The notes: generated by a model from the letters alone, not told the origin. A stretch of DNA of 64,000 bases from Pseudomonadota bacterium (GCA_020161665.1 JAIUPA010000034.1:124001-188000), one strand, 5' to 3'; counted from the stretch's first letter, positions 8,981 to 17,879 are shown. Program-made: numbers and translations.

Positions 8981-10177
8981 TCATTCGGCTTCCAGCACGC
9001 GCCGCTCATAGCGAAGGCCAAGCGATGTCAGGAGTTCATAGCCGATGGTACCGGCGGCTTTGGCGGCCTCATCGAGCGGCAGGTTGGGGCCGAAAAGCTC
9101 GATATAGTCGCCGCTGCGGATCGCCTTTTCCGGCACGTCCGTCACATCGAAGATGGTCAGGTCCATGGTCACGCGACCGGCAATCGGCACGCGATAGCCG
9201 TTGATGAAGCCATAGCCACCCGACGTTGGCAGATCACGAAGCGCAATACCGGAGCCGGACAGCGAGCGGTGATAGCCATCGGCATAGCCGACAGAGGCGA
9301 CGGCAAGCCGCGAGTTGCGATTGAGAAGGCAGGTCGCGCCATAGCTCACCGTGTTGCCCGACAGAGCCGAGCGGATCGTGATAATGCGGGCTTCGGCCTT
9401 GGCTACCGGGCGCATGGGGTTTGGCACGTCATTGACCGCAGCGCCGCCATAAAGCGCAATGCCGGGGCGGGTCAGGTCGAAGTGATAATCCGGCCCGAGG
9501 AAAATACCAGCGGAGGCGGAGAGTGATGAATCAATGCCTTCATAGGCGCTTGCAACCGTTTGAAAAGCCTGAAGCTGTGCCTTGTTCATCGGAGAGGCGG
9601 GGGTGTCGCCGCAGGCCAGATGCGACAGCACCAGAACCGGCGAGAAACTCGCCGGGCGGCACGGGTCATCGGCAAGGCCGATGGCTTCGTCAACGCTCAA
9701 TCCCAGCCGGTTGAAGCCCGTATCCACCTGAAGCGCGCAGGGATGATCGCCCGCCTGCGCGGCCACATTCATCCAGTGGGCCAACTGTTCTTCCGAAGCG
9801 AGAACGGGCACCAGATCGGATTCGAGAATGTCCGCTTCCTGACCGGGCCACACGCCCGACAGCACGAAAATCCGCGCTTCCGGAGCGTAGGGGCGAAGCG
9901 TCACGCCTTCGGCCACCGTTGCCACGAAGAAATCGCGCGCACCGGCCCTGTAAAAGGTCTGGCCCGCATCCTCGATGCCAAGGCCGTAAGCATCGGCTTT
10001 CACCACGGCGGCGGTGCGCGCACGTCCCGAGCGCCGCTTCATGTCCCGCCAGTTATCGGCCATGGCCGTCAGATCGACAGTGAGGCGCAGCGGCGAGAAC
10101 TCAAACGCGTCTTCGGAAAGAAGATCGTCGTCAAAGGGCATATCGTCTTCAAAAGGCATGGGCAGGCACCGGATCAT
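8981..10177 (-). CDS. alr: Alanine racemase
   Basis: Makes D-alanine for peptidoglycan. The PLP-binding lysine is Lys60 in AVVKADAYGLG and the opposing catalytic tyrosine is Tyr279 in NTVSYGATC. Both the N-terminal TIM barrel and the C-terminal beta domain are complete. The protein is 398 residues with an acidic N-terminal extension. An internal ATG six codons in (10159) is a plausible alternative start and neither has a strong binding site. It is divergent from the AraC-type regulator gene, with a 67-base spacer. Confidence 0.94.
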   Translation of the reverse strand: MIRCLPMPFEDDMPFDDDLLSEDAFEFSPLRLTVDLTAMADNWRDMKRRSGRARTAAVVKADAYGLGIEDAGQTFYRAGARDFFVATVAEGVTLRPYAPEARIFVLSGVWPGQEADILESDLVPVLASEEQLAHWMNVAAQAGDHPCALQVDTGFNRLGLSVDEAIGLADDPCRPASFSPVLVLSHLACGDTPASPMNKAQLQAFQTVASAYEGIDSSLSASAGIFLGPDYHFDLTRPGIALYGGAAVNDVPNPMRPVAKAEARIITIRSALSGNTVSYGATCLLNRNSRLAVASVGYADGYHRSLSGSGIALRDLPTSGGYGFINGYRVPIAGRVTMDLTIFDVTDVPEKAIRSGDYIELFGPNLPLDEAAKAAGTIGYELLTSLGLRYERRVLEAE

Positions 10178-10244
10178 TCAACTGCCCAAACCCTATCACT
10201 TTTGTTCAAGACCGTGCGCGGATTCTGCCTTATCTTCTGCCATC

Positions 10245-11105
10245 ATGCACAGCGTATCGCAGGAACAGGCAACGAGTGCCATGCCGACGGACCGGGTAGA
10301 GCGGACGCGCTTTTGGCGCGACAGCCGCTTTCTCGGCATGGAATGCATGACGGCGACCTTCATCACGCATGAATTCTCACCGCACTCGCACGACACGTTT
10401 TCCATCGGTGCCATTGAGGCCGGGTGCCAGGTGGCGATGATCCGCGGCATGCGGGAGGCAACCGGCCCCGGCGCGCTCTACCTCATCAATCCGGGCGAAA
10501 CGCATGATGGCCAGCCGGGCGCGGAAGAGGGCTACCGCTACCGTATGATCTATCCCGATACGCAGCTGTTTACCGATATTCTGGAAGAAACGACCGGGCG
10601 CACCGTCCATGGCAGCCCCAGTTTCTCGCGGCAATTGCTGACCGACCCGCAACTGGCGAGCGCCTTCAATCAGGCCCATGCCCACCTTGAGGATGGTTCC
10701 AGCGCGCTGGAAAGCGAAGAGAGCATGTATAGCGTGCTCGCCAGCATGTTTATCCGCCACGGCAGCGCCATCATCCTGCCCAAGGACTATAGCGAACCGG
10801 ACGGTGTGCGCCGCGCCCGGGATTACATCGTTTGCCGCTTCGATCAGGAGATCGGTCTGGAGGAACTGGCGCGCGTTGCGGGCTTGAGCCGCGCCCATCT
10901 CATCCGCGCCTTCCGCAAGCATTATTTCATCACGCCCCATGCCTTCCAGACGGACCTTCGCATCCGCCACGCCCGCCGCCTGTTGCGGGAAGGCAAGGCG
11001 GCAAGTGAGGTGGCGCTCACCTGCGGCTTTGCCGATCAGGCCCATTTCACCCGCCACTTCAAGGCCCGCACGGGGCTGACGCCCGCGCGGTATCGGGCGG
11101 CTTGA
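10245..11105 (+). CDS. AraC family regulator with cupin sensor domain
   Basis: About 286 residues. The N-terminal half is an AraC-binding cupin (HEFSPHSHDTFSIGAIEAG near residues 35-55, then NPGETHDGQP). The C-terminal half is a two-helix-turn-helix AraC DNA-binding domain with LARVAGLSRAHLIRAFRKH and the second HTH ending CGFADQAHFTRHFKARTGL, then TPARYR. It lies just upstream of azlCD in the same orientation, and regulators of this type are commonly found beside branched-chain amino acid exporters, so azlCD is the likely target. The start is uncertain: ATG 10245 has no visible binding site, and ATG 10281 is an alternative. Confidence 0.88.
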   Translation: MHSVSQEQATSAMPTDRVERTRFWRDSRFLGMECMTATFITHEFSPHSHDTFSIGAIEAGCQVAMIRGMREATGPGALYLINPGETHDGQPGAEEGYRYRMIYPDTQLFTDILEETTGRTVHGSPSFSRQLLTDPQLASAFNQAHAHLEDGSSALESEESMYSVLASMFIRHGSAIILPKDYSEPDGVRRARDYIVCRFDQEIGLEELARVAGLSRAHLIRAFRKHYFITPHAFQTDLRIRHARRLLREGKAASEVALTCGFADQAHFTRHFKARTGLTPARYRAA

Positions 11106-11240
11106 CGCCTGTCTCCCGATAGTGGGAACCGTTTTGGAATAAAGAGGCCATCCAGAAATGCGGTGAGCAATTTCGTTCAAGAATGCACCGGCGAACTCGG
11201 CTATGAAGCATCAAAATTGGTGACAAGCCGCGCCTCGTTC

Positions 11241-11328
11241 TCTCTCATCATCCTCGGGCTTGACCCGAGGATCCATGGCTTCAAGGACAGATGGATGGTC
11301 GGGTCAAGCCCGACCATGACAAAGAGAG
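11241..11328. repeat. Intergenic palindromic repeat
   Basis: An 88-base element made of two arms, CTCGGGCTTGACCCGAGG and GGTCGGGTCAAGCCCGACC, around a central ATCCAT...ATGGAT pair. Both outer arms contain the same GGGCTTGACCC core in opposite orientation. This is the kind of dispersed intergenic repeat that is often mistranslated as an LDPRIH...WMVGSSPTMT peptide in Hyphomicrobiales annotations. It fills most of the 281-base gap between the AraC gene and azlC. Confidence 0.75.
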
Positions 11329-11386
11329 GTTTTGCTCCTTGCCAGAAATTGCGAATCCGAATCAAAATGGGAATGCCAAGACGTAA

Positions 11387-12130
11387 ATGACTGAAATAAT
11401 TGATGAGACGAACACCGGGCAGAAGCCGGATGCGGGCGGCTTTATGGATGGCGCAAAGGCCATTCTGCCGTTGATTGCCGCCGTTCTGCCGGTCGGGCTG
11501 GTCTATGGCGCGGTCGCCGCGGGCAAGGGGCTTTCCGTGCTCGAAGCCGCTCTGATGAGTGCGCTGGTCTTTGCCGGTGGCTCGCAATTCGTGGCCATGG
11601 ACATCTGGACCCATCCGGCAAGCTGGGCGGGACTGGGCTTTGCCGCCCTTCTCGTGAATGTTCGCCATGTGCTGCTGTCTGCCTCCATCGGGCCGAAGAT
11701 GACGGCATTTTCGACGCCGAAGAAATACGCCTCCATGCTGTTCCTGGCCGATGAAATCTGGGCAATCGCTGAAATGAAGGCGCGCGAGGCACGGCTCACC
11801 CCGGCGTGGTTTGCCGGTGTTGTGGCGCCGTTTTATGCCTCGTGGGTTCTCTCCTCCGTAGTGGGAGCGATTGGCGGCGCGCTTCTGGGTGATCCGGCGC
11901 TGGTCGGGCTGGATTTCGCCTTTCCGGCGGTCTTCATCGTGCTGATCATGAATTTCTGGCAGGGCAGACGCACGGGCGCGGTGCTGCTGGCCAGTGCCAT
12001 CGCCGCCATTGGGGTGAAGTCGTTTACGGGCGGCGCCTGGTATATTGCCGCCGGGGCGCTGGCTGGCCTTGCCGTCGCAGCCTTCGCATCGCAGGGCGAG
12101 AAGACGGAGAACGGGGAGACGGTCGAATGA
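11387..12130 (+). CDS. azlC: AzlC family branched-chain amino acid exporter, large subunit
   Basis: A 247-residue polytopic inner-membrane protein of the AzlC/YgaZ family, which with AzlD/YgaH exports branched-chain amino acids and related compounds. The N-terminal family signature is ILPLIAAVLPVGLVYGAVAAG, followed by MSALVFAGGSQFVAMDIW and VNVRHVLLSASIGP. About seven membrane segments are visible. The stop overlaps the azlD start by 4 bases. It is downstream of the AraC-type regulator, from which it is separated by a dispersed repeat. Confidence 0.9.
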   Translation: MTEIIDETNTGQKPDAGGFMDGAKAILPLIAAVLPVGLVYGAVAAGKGLSVLEAALMSALVFAGGSQFVAMDIWTHPASWAGLGFAALLVNVRHVLLSASIGPKMTAFSTPKKYASMLFLADEIWAIAEMKAREARLTPAWFAGVVAPFYASWVLSSVVGAIGGALLGDPALVGLDFAFPAVFIVLIMNFWQGRRTGAVLLASAIAAIGVKSFTGGAWYIAAGALAGLAVAAFASQGEKTENGETVE

Positions 12131-12429
12131 CGCTCGAACTTTCGACACTGGTCGCCATTCTCGCCATGGCCGCCGCAACCATCCTCACCCGTGTTTCGGG
12201 CCTGTTTCTGATCGAACGCGTCAAACTCTCGGGCCGTGCTCGTCAGGCGCTGGAGGCCATTCCGCCCGCCGTGCTGATGGCGGTGGTGGCCCCGACAGCG
12301 CTGATGACAGGCATGGCCGAAACGATGGCCTGCGCCGTCACGGCACTGGCTGCCCTTCGTCTTCCGCTTCTCGCCGCCACGGCCATCGGGGTCGTCTGCG
12401 TGGCCGTTCTGCGCGCCATCGGGCTTTGA
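12127..12429 (+). CDS. azlD: AzlD family branched-chain amino acid exporter, small subunit
   Basis: A 100-residue protein with three to four hydrophobic segments and the AzlD signature LVAILAMAAATILTRVSG near the N-terminus and ALEAIPPAVLMAVVAP in the middle. It starts inside the azlC stop (ATGA), so the two subunits are co-translated. Its TGA stop abuts the stop of the convergent HsdR-N gene with no spacer, within the palindrome TTTGATCAAA. Confidence 0.9.
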   Translation: MTLELSTLVAILAMAAATILTRVSGLFLIERVKLSGRARQALEAIPPAVLMAVVAPTALMTGMAETMACAVTALAALRLPLLAATAIGVVCVAVLRAIGL

Positions 12430-13485
12430 TCAAACCGAGGCGTATTTCGCCGCCGTCGCCCGCAGGCGTTCGGAGTGTTCATAGATCTGGTCGAGCGTGT
12501 CGATGATGACACGTTCTTCCACTTCACCGTCGAACAGGCCGATATATTTGACCGAGCGGTTGAAATGCAGGCGCGCCAGCGGACGGCGGTTGTTGTCGTC
12601 AATGAGCACCGCGCAGTAAGATTTCGCATCGCGCATGAAGACGCGTTTTCCGGGAATCGTATCGCGCACAATGGCCTTGACGATCATGTAACCCTCGACC
12701 TCTTCGGGCGTCGTCACGACATCGGGCTCTTCCGGTGCGGCGTCTTCAATCTTTTCGACAACCTCCTGCGTGTCGGCCAGCGCATTGGTCAGGCGGCTTT
12801 TGACCGTATCCATGATCACATCGCGAAAGGCGGCTTTGACCACGCCCGTCAGCATTTCCTTGACCTGCGCCGTCAAGCGCCCCTCATAGACATCCGCCGC
12901 TACGAGACGCACGAAATCCTCGGTCGGATCATCGATCAGTTTGGCGATAACCTGCTTGATGCCGGAGGTGTATTTCAGCCGCTCGGCCGTTGCCAGAATG
13001 GCATCGACGTTGAAGGCGGCCTTCTCGAACTTCTTCAATTCATTGATGATGGTTGGCTGGAGGTCGGAAATGTCGAAGATCAGAAAGGGGCGGGCATCCA
13101 GCTTGTTCGGTTCTTCAAGGTCCGTGTAGAAATTGAAGGTCCGCCCGTTGGTCAGAATGGCGAACTTCGCCTTAGTGACGGTGAAATAGCGGAACAGCTG
13201 GTCGAGATGCTTCTTTTCCAGCGTCATGGAAATGGGCTTGCACTCGATCAGAATGCGAATGTCGCCATCGATCTTGATCGCGTAATCGACCTTTTCACCC
13301 TTCTTGCCCACGGCATCCGCCGTAAATTCGGGGATCACCTCGTTCGGGTCGAACACATCATAGCCGAGCGCCCGCAGAAACGGCAGGACAACAGCCGTTT
13401 TTGCCGCCTCCTCGGTCGCCATGGTGCTGGAATGCGATTTGACCCGTTCGGACAGGCTGCGGAGGCTCTCTTCCAGCGTGCTCAT
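12430..13485 (-). CDS. Orphan protein with type I restriction HsdR N-terminal-like nuclease domain
   Basis: A 351-residue protein. Residues about 25-140 resemble the HsdR N-terminal domain (HSDR_N_2): EEAAKTAVVLPFLRALGYDVFDP, then the PD-(D/E)XK residues Asp67 in KVDYAI and Glu81-Cys-Lys83 in LIECKPI, then QLFRYF and AILTNG. The rest (to 351) has no helicase motifs; it ends in a beta-rich segment IPGKRVFMRDAKSYCAVL. There are no HsdM or HsdS genes nearby, so this is not a complete restriction system. Such stand-alone proteins are widespread and chromosomal. It could be a repair, RNA-linked or defence nuclease. It converges with azlD without any spacer. Confidence 0.75.
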   Translation of the reverse strand: MSTLEESLRSLSERVKSHSSTMATEEAAKTAVVLPFLRALGYDVFDPNEVIPEFTADAVGKKGEKVDYAIKIDGDIRILIECKPISMTLEKKHLDQLFRYFTVTKAKFAILTNGRTFNFYTDLEEPNKLDARPFLIFDISDLQPTIINELKKFEKAAFNVDAILATAERLKYTSGIKQVIAKLIDDPTEDFVRLVAADVYEGRLTAQVKEMLTGVVKAAFRDVIMDTVKSRLTNALADTQEVVEKIEDAAPEEPDVVTTPEEVEGYMIVKAIVRDTIPGKRVFMRDAKSYCAVLIDDNNRRPLARLHFNRSVKYIGLFDGEVEERVIIDTLDQIYEHSERLRATAAKYASV

Positions 13486-13573
13486 GCGATAACTCCAATT
13501 GCGAGTATTGATTAAAAATACACGTAAAAGGAATTTCGATGATTTGCAACTTTATGGTTTGAAAACGTGCAGA

Positions 13574-14572
13574 TCACGCAAAAGATTGATCGCGGCCTTC
13601 CGCCATAAACCGGGCGCGGAAATCCGTGGGGCTGAGGCCAAGGCGGGTGCGGAAATGGTGGCGAAGCGCATGCGCCGACCCGAAGCCAACGGCGAGCGCC
13701 ACGTCTTCCATCGGCGTCGAGCCCTGACAGAGAAGGTGTTTGGCGGCATTCACCCGTTCGCTGACCAGCCATTCGCCGGGCGTCGTGCCGGTTGCCTCGC
13801 CAAAGCGGCGCAGAAACGTGCGTTCGCTCATGCGGGCGAGGCGGGCGAGCCGCCCCACGGTCCAGGCGGATTTGAGGTCGGTCCGAACCTGATCGAGAAG
13901 GGGAGCGATTTCCGTGCCTTCACGAAGCGCCACCGGGCGTTCCAGAAATTGTGCCTGTCCGCCGCTGCGATGGGCGGGCATGACGAGACGGCGCGCCACC
14001 GAATTGGCGGCCCCCGGACCAAAATCCTGCCGCACGATCTCGATCAGCAGGTCAATGCCCGCCGCACTGCCTGCCGCCGTGTAAATCCGGTCATGCGAAC
14101 GATAGAGTGAGCTTTCATCAACGGTTAGATGCGGATGGCGGGCCTGAAGCGCTGCCGCATAACGCCAATGGGTGGTGGCCGTGCCGCCATCGAGAAGGCC
14201 GGTTGCCGCCAGCACGAAGGCGCCGGAGCAGAGCGACACGAGCCTCGCCCCGCGCGCGTGCGCTGCCCGAAGCCGCGCCGCCAAAGCATCCGGCACCGGC
14301 GCATCCATGCCCTTCCAGCCCGGCGCGACGATGATGTCAGCCTGATCGAGAAGGTCCGGTCCGCCGTCGGCCGTCACCGTCAAACCACCGGCGGCGCGCA
14401 TCGGGCCGTCATCGATGGCCGCACTGGCAAACCGATACCAGCCCGGCCCCATTTCCGGGCGATGCAAGCCGAAGATTTCCGTGACGATGCCGAACTCGAA
14501 GGTGCACAGCCCGTCATAGACGAGGGCAACCACAAGCGGTCCGGTAAGTGATGGCGCGATTTCGTTTGTCAT
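13574..14572 (-). CDS. GlxA family transcriptional regulator (DJ-1/PfpI plus AraC)
   Basis: About 332 residues from ATG 14572. The N-terminal DJ-1/PfpI-type amidotransferase-like domain includes ADIIVAPGW and the nucleophile-elbow-like RLVSLCSGAFVLAATG. The C-terminal AraC domain includes LARLARMSERTFLRRFGEATG and VALAVGFGSAHALRHHFRTR. This architecture is the GlxA/FtrA/CdhR group, regulators often linked to quaternary amine, arginine or polar compound catabolism. The frame extends ten codons further upstream to 14602 with no better binding site. It diverges from the rhodanese gene across an 85-base spacer. The ligand is unknown. Confidence 0.88.
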   Translation of the reverse strand: MTNEIAPSLTGPLVVALVYDGLCTFEFGIVTEIFGLHRPEMGPGWYRFASAAIDDGPMRAAGGLTVTADGGPDLLDQADIIVAPGWKGMDAPVPDALAARLRAAHARGARLVSLCSGAFVLAATGLLDGGTATTHWRYAAALQARHPHLTVDESSLYRSHDRIYTAAGSAAGIDLLIEIVRQDFGPGAANSVARRLVMPAHRSGGQAQFLERPVALREGTEIAPLLDQVRTDLKSAWTVGRLARLARMSERTFLRRFGEATGTTPGEWLVSERVNAAKHLLCQGSTPMEDVALAVGFGSAHALRHHFRTRLGLSPTDFRARFMAEGRDQSFA

Positions 14573-14657
14573 TATTTTTACGGATATTGTCATTTCCGCC
14601 AATTTGCAAGCGCCACCGGCTGGCTATGATGGGCGCATCAACGAAGGAGACCCCGCC

Positions 14658-15059
14658 ATGCCCACCGCTGTGACCGCCATTCCCGCCGCCCCGAGCGAGA
14701 TTGCCCGCGAGCATTTTGCCGCTGAATTCACCTTTGAAACCGATTGCTGGGATACGCATGATGCGATGTCGAAGGGCGCGGATTTCGTGCTTCTCGATGT
14801 GCGCGGTCCGGCGCTTTATGCGGCGGGCCATGTGCCGGGCGCGATCAGCCTGCCGCATGGCAAGATCACCCGCAACCGCATGTCAGAATGGCCTGAAGAG
14901 ACGCTGTTTGTCACCTATTGTGCCGGTCCGCATTGCAATGGCGCGGCCCGCGGCGCGCTGCGACTGGCGGAACTGGGGCGTCCGGTGAAGATCATGGCCG
15001 GAGGCATTACCGGCTGGCTGGATGAAGGCTTTGCACTGAAGACCGGCGACGAGGCGTGA
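14658..15059 (+). CDS. Rhodanese-like domain protein
   Basis: A single-domain 133-residue sulfurtransferase-like protein. Typical segments are FVLLDVRGPALYAAGHVPGAISLPH and the active-site loop region YCAGPHCNGAARGALRLAELG, where cysteines are at the expected place. Start ATG 14658 has a strong GAAGGAGA binding site 7 bases upstream. The loop is longer than the CxxxxR form of thiosulfate sulfurtransferases, and subfamily members with this CAGPHCNGA form are common next to regulators. It is divergent from the GlxA-type regulator, which may control it. Confidence 0.87.
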   Translation: MPTAVTAIPAAPSEIAREHFAAEFTFETDCWDTHDAMSKGADFVLLDVRGPALYAAGHVPGAISLPHGKITRNRMSEWPEETLFVTYCAGPHCNGAARGALRLAELGRPVKIMAGGITGWLDEGFALKTGDEA

Positions 15060-15095
15060 AGCAGTTTTGCGTTCGGACTGCGGTTAAACAAGGCT

Positions 15096-15581
15096 CTATC
15101 GGTCGAGGCGCGCCGCCAGCGTCTCGATCTCTCGGTCCGAAAAGACATCGATGCCATTTGCCCGCAACAGCGCAACGGTGACGCCCGATCCCGGATGCTT
15201 CCGCCCGGAAAACGATCCGTCATAGATCATGCCGCTGCCGCAGGACGGGCTGCCGTCAATCAGCAGCGCGAAGCGGCAGCCATTGTCGCGGGCAATGCGA
15301 AGCGCGATTCTCGCGCCCTCGATAAACGGGTCCGTCACATCCGCGCCGGTGCTGTCGATCACCCGTGCTACGCCGGAAAGAACGGCATCGCCATCCGCGC
15401 CGGAGGCGATTTCCGCCGGTGCGCGCGGAATGGCAAAACCGGCCATCACTTCGGGACAGATCGAAACGACACGCCCCTCAGCCTGCCAGCGTTCCAGAAG
15501 GCGATGTGCCAGAGGCTTGCCAACGGCGTTATAGCGCACCGGCTGGCCGAGAAGGCAGGCGCTGACCAGAACCTTGTCCAT
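15096..15581 (-). CDS. DUF523 protein (TudS-like thiouracil desulfidase family)
   Basis: A 161-residue DUF523 protein. Three cysteines that in the TudS family hold a [4Fe-4S] cluster are all visible: Cys9 in VSACLLG, Cys42 in SICPEVMAG, and Cys114 in GSPSCGSG. The connecting motifs IPRAPAEI and VTDPFIEGA are also standard. Characterised family members remove sulfur from 2-thiouracil derivatives, so a role in thiolated nucleoside recycling is a reasonable inference. It follows dnaB on the same strand after 21 bases. Confidence 0.87.
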   Translation of the reverse strand: MDKVLVSACLLGQPVRYNAVGKPLAHRLLERWQAEGRVVSICPEVMAGFAIPRAPAEIASGADGDAVLSGVARVIDSTGADVTDPFIEGARIALRIARDNGCRFALLIDGSPSCGSGMIYDGSFSGRKHPGSGVTVALLRANGIDVFSDREIETLAARLDR

Positions 15582-15602
15582 GGAGGGTGCGCCCGTTCTC
15601 GC

Positions 15603-17099
15603 TCAGTGTTCTTCGTATGCGGTAAACGACGGATCGGCGAGATCGGCAAAGCGGGTGAATTCGGCCTGGAAGGCGAGCTTCACCGTGCCGGTCGGTCCGT
15701 GACGCTGCTTGGCGATGATCACGTCAGCCGTGCCCTTCACCTTTTCGAAGGTGGCTTCCCATTCCGCATATTTCGGATCATCGGGATCGCGCGGTTCCTG
15801 GTTCTTGACGTAATATTCCTCACGGAACACGAACAGCACCACGTCGGCGTCCTGCTCGATCGAACCCGATTCGCGAAGGTCGGAAAGCTGCGGGCGCTTG
15901 TCTTCGCGGCTTTCCACCTGACGGGAGAGCTGGGAGAGTGCCACGATGGGCACGTTCAGTTCCTTGCCGAGCGCCTTGAGGCCGGTGGTGATTTCGGTCA
16001 CTTCCTGCACGCGGTTTTCGCCCGCCTTCTTGGAGCCGGTCATCAGCTGCACGTAGTCGACCACCAGAACATCAAGGCCGCGCTGGCGCTTCAGGCGGCG
16101 GGCGCGTGCGGCCAGCTGGGCAATGGAAATACCGCCGGTCTGGTCGATGAAAAGCGGCACTTTCTGCATCATCTGGCTGCAGGCGACGAGCTTCTCGAAA
16201 TCGGCCTCGGTAATGTCACCGCGGCGGATCTTGGACGAGGAGACTTCCGTCTGCTCGGAAATGATACGGGTGGCGAGCTGTTCGGACGACATTTCGAGCG
16301 AGTAGAAGCCGACGACGCCGCCATTCTTGGCCTTCACCGACCCATCGGGGAGATATTCCGGCTCATAGGAGGCCGCAATATTGTAGGCGATATTGGTCGC
16401 AAGCGAGGTCTTACCCATGCCCGGGCGTCCGGCGAGGATGATCAAGTCCGAACGCTGCAAACCGCCCATCTTGTTGTCGAGCGACATGATGCCGGTGGAA
16501 ATGCCCGAAAGATGGCCGTCGCGCTCGAAGGCAGCCCCGGCCATGTCGATGGCCAGCGCCACCGCATCGTTGAACGACTGGAAGCCGCCGTCATAACGGC
16601 CGGTTTCGGCCAGTTCGAACAGGCGGCGTTCGGTATCCTCGATCTGCGTCTGCGGCGGCATGTCGAGCGGCGCGTCATAGGCGATGTTGACCATGTCTTC
16701 GCCAATGGTGATCAGCGCGCGGCGCAGTGCCAGATCGTAGATGGCGCGGCCAAAGTCTTCGGCGTTGATGATGGTCACGGCCTGCGAGGCAAGGCGGGCG
16801 AGATATTGCGCGACGGTCAGGTCGCCCACCTTCTGGTCGGCGGGCAGGAAGGTTTTCAGCGTGATCGTGTTGGCGATCTTGCCCATGCGGATGATGTCAC
16901 CCGCCACTTCGAAAATCTTGCGGTGCAGGGGTTCGTAGAAGTGCACCGGCTTCAGAAAGTCGGAAACGCGATAAAAGGCGTCGTTATTGACGAGCATGGC
17001 ACCCAGAAGCGCCTGTTCGGCCTCGATGTTGTTGGGCGCTTCGCGCTGGAAAGCGTCGCCTCGTGCCGTATCCGTCAATTTGCGTGCCGCGTCGTTCAT
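15603..17099 (-). CDS. dnaB: Replicative DNA helicase
   Basis: A 498-residue hexameric 5'-3' helicase that unwinds the replication fork. The N-terminal domain (about 20-125) begins PNNIEAEQALLGAML. The RecA-type motor has Walker A GRPGMGKT at 224-231, Walker B LDVLVVDYVQLM near 335, and DLRESGSIEQDADVV near 402. No intein interrupts it. The C-terminus is a little longer than in E. coli, ending RFADLADPSFTAYEEH. Its 5' region contains an extended palindrome. The ribosomal cluster rpsF-rpsR-DUF2232-rplI is upstream on the same strand but is separated by a terminator. Confidence 0.96.
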   Translation of the reverse strand: MNDAARKLTDTARGDAFQREAPNNIEAEQALLGAMLVNNDAFYRVSDFLKPVHFYEPLHRKIFEVAGDIIRMGKIANTITLKTFLPADQKVGDLTVAQYLARLASQAVTIINAEDFGRAIYDLALRRALITIGEDMVNIAYDAPLDMPPQTQIEDTERRLFELAETGRYDGGFQSFNDAVALAIDMAGAAFERDGHLSGISTGIMSLDNKMGGLQRSDLIILAGRPGMGKTSLATNIAYNIAASYEPEYLPDGSVKAKNGGVVGFYSLEMSSEQLATRIISEQTEVSSSKIRRGDITEADFEKLVACSQMMQKVPLFIDQTGGISIAQLAARARRLKRQRGLDVLVVDYVQLMTGSKKAGENRVQEVTEITTGLKALGKELNVPIVALSQLSRQVESREDKRPQLSDLRESGSIEQDADVVLFVFREEYYVKNQEPRDPDDPKYAEWEATFEKVKGTADVIIAKQRHGPTGTVKLAFQAEFTRFADLADPSFTAYEEH

Positions 17100-17133
17100 G
17101 ATCCCGCCCCATCCGTTCAGAAAGTCTTAACGC

Positions 17134-17164
17134 TTGCGACGCCCCACACCTATGGGGTTCGCAA
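17134..17164. promoter_or_regulatory. Extended palindrome upstream of dnaB
   Basis: TTGCGA, 2 bases, CCCCA, 6 bases, TGGGG, 1 base, TCGCAA: a nearly symmetrical 31-base inverted repeat 35 bases before the dnaB start. It may be an operator or a hairpin in the dnaB leader. It has no T-run, so it is not a standard terminator. Confidence 0.4.
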
Positions 17165-17242
17165 AGTTCCACAGTGATTCACAGGCCCAAAAGAATCTTT
17201 TCTAGCCGGTTGACGGCGAATCGCCGCGAAACTTCATTTTAC

Positions 17243-17276
17243 CAAAAAAAGAAAACGCCCGGCGAACCGGGCGTTT
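17243..17276 (-). terminator. Intrinsic terminator of rplI
   Basis: A 10-base GC-rich stem (AAACGCCCGG with CCGGGCGTTT, 4-base loop) followed on the minus strand by TTCTTTTTTTGG. It lies 28 bases after the rplI stop and ends the ribosomal cluster. Confidence 0.85.
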
Positions 17277-17303
17277 CCGAAGGACCCAGATCGGGTTGCC
17301 TGA

Positions 17304-17879
17304 TTAAGCGTCTTCGTCTTCGTCCTGAGCTTCCGGATCGAAGAAGTTTTCCGGCTTCAGGGCGTCTTCGTCGATGCCGTAAATGGCTTCGGCGGTGGTG
17401 AGGTCTTCACCCTTGGACTGACGCTCGGCTTCTTCGGCAGAACGGGCAACGTTCAGCTCGACAGCGATTTCGACTTCGGCGTGCAGGTGCAGCGTGACCT
17501 TGTGGATGCCGATAGCCTTGATCGGGTGGTTCAGTTCCACCTGGTTACGGGCAACGTTGAAGCCTTCGGCAGCGAGGATGTCAGCCACGTCGCGAGCAGC
17601 AACGGAGCCGTACATCTGGCCGGTTTCGCCAGCGGCGCGAACGACGATGAAGGACTTGCCGTCGAGCTTTTCGGCAACCTTCTGGGCTTCCGTCTTGCGC
17701 TCGAGGTTACGGGCTTCGAGAACGACGCGTTCGGCTTCGAAACGCTTCTTGTTGGCTTCGTTGGCGCGAAGAGCCTTGCCCTGCGGCAGAAGGTAGTTAC
17801 GGGCAAAGCCGTCGCGAACCTTGACGGTTTCGCCCATCTGGCCAAGCTTGGCGATACGCTCGAGAAGAATGACTTCCAT
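17304..17879 (-). CDS. rplI: 50S ribosomal protein bL9
   Basis: A 191-residue bL9. The N-terminal domain [36 protein letters not shown] is the family signature; the connecting helix and C-terminal RNA-binding domain (ending near residue 150) follow. An acidic tail of about 40 residues, ending [11 protein letters not shown], extends beyond the E. coli protein and is usual in this order. It is the last gene of rpsF-rpsR-DUF2232-rplI and is followed by a strong terminator. Confidence 0.97.
   Translation of the reverse strand: MEVILLERIAKLGQMGETVKVRDGFARNYLLPQGKALRANEANKKRFEAERVVLEARNLERKTEAQKVAEKLDGKSFIVVRAAGETGQMYGSVAARDVADILAAEGFNVARNQVELNHPIKAIGIHKVTLHLHAEVEIAVELNVARSAEEAERQSKGEDLTTAEAIYGIDEDALKPENFFDPEAQDEDEDA

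Noticed and set aside
12425..12434. TTTGATCAAA palindrome at the azlD/HsdR-N junction as an operator
   Set aside because: It is explained by two abutting convergent stop codons (TGA and TCA); there is no spacer and no sign of a binding site.
15195..17177. A 660-codon open frame opposite dnaB
   Set aside because: It is the antisense shadow of dnaB and the DUF523 gene in GC-rich DNA, has His/Arg-rich low-complexity translation, and shows no domain; dnaB is unambiguous.
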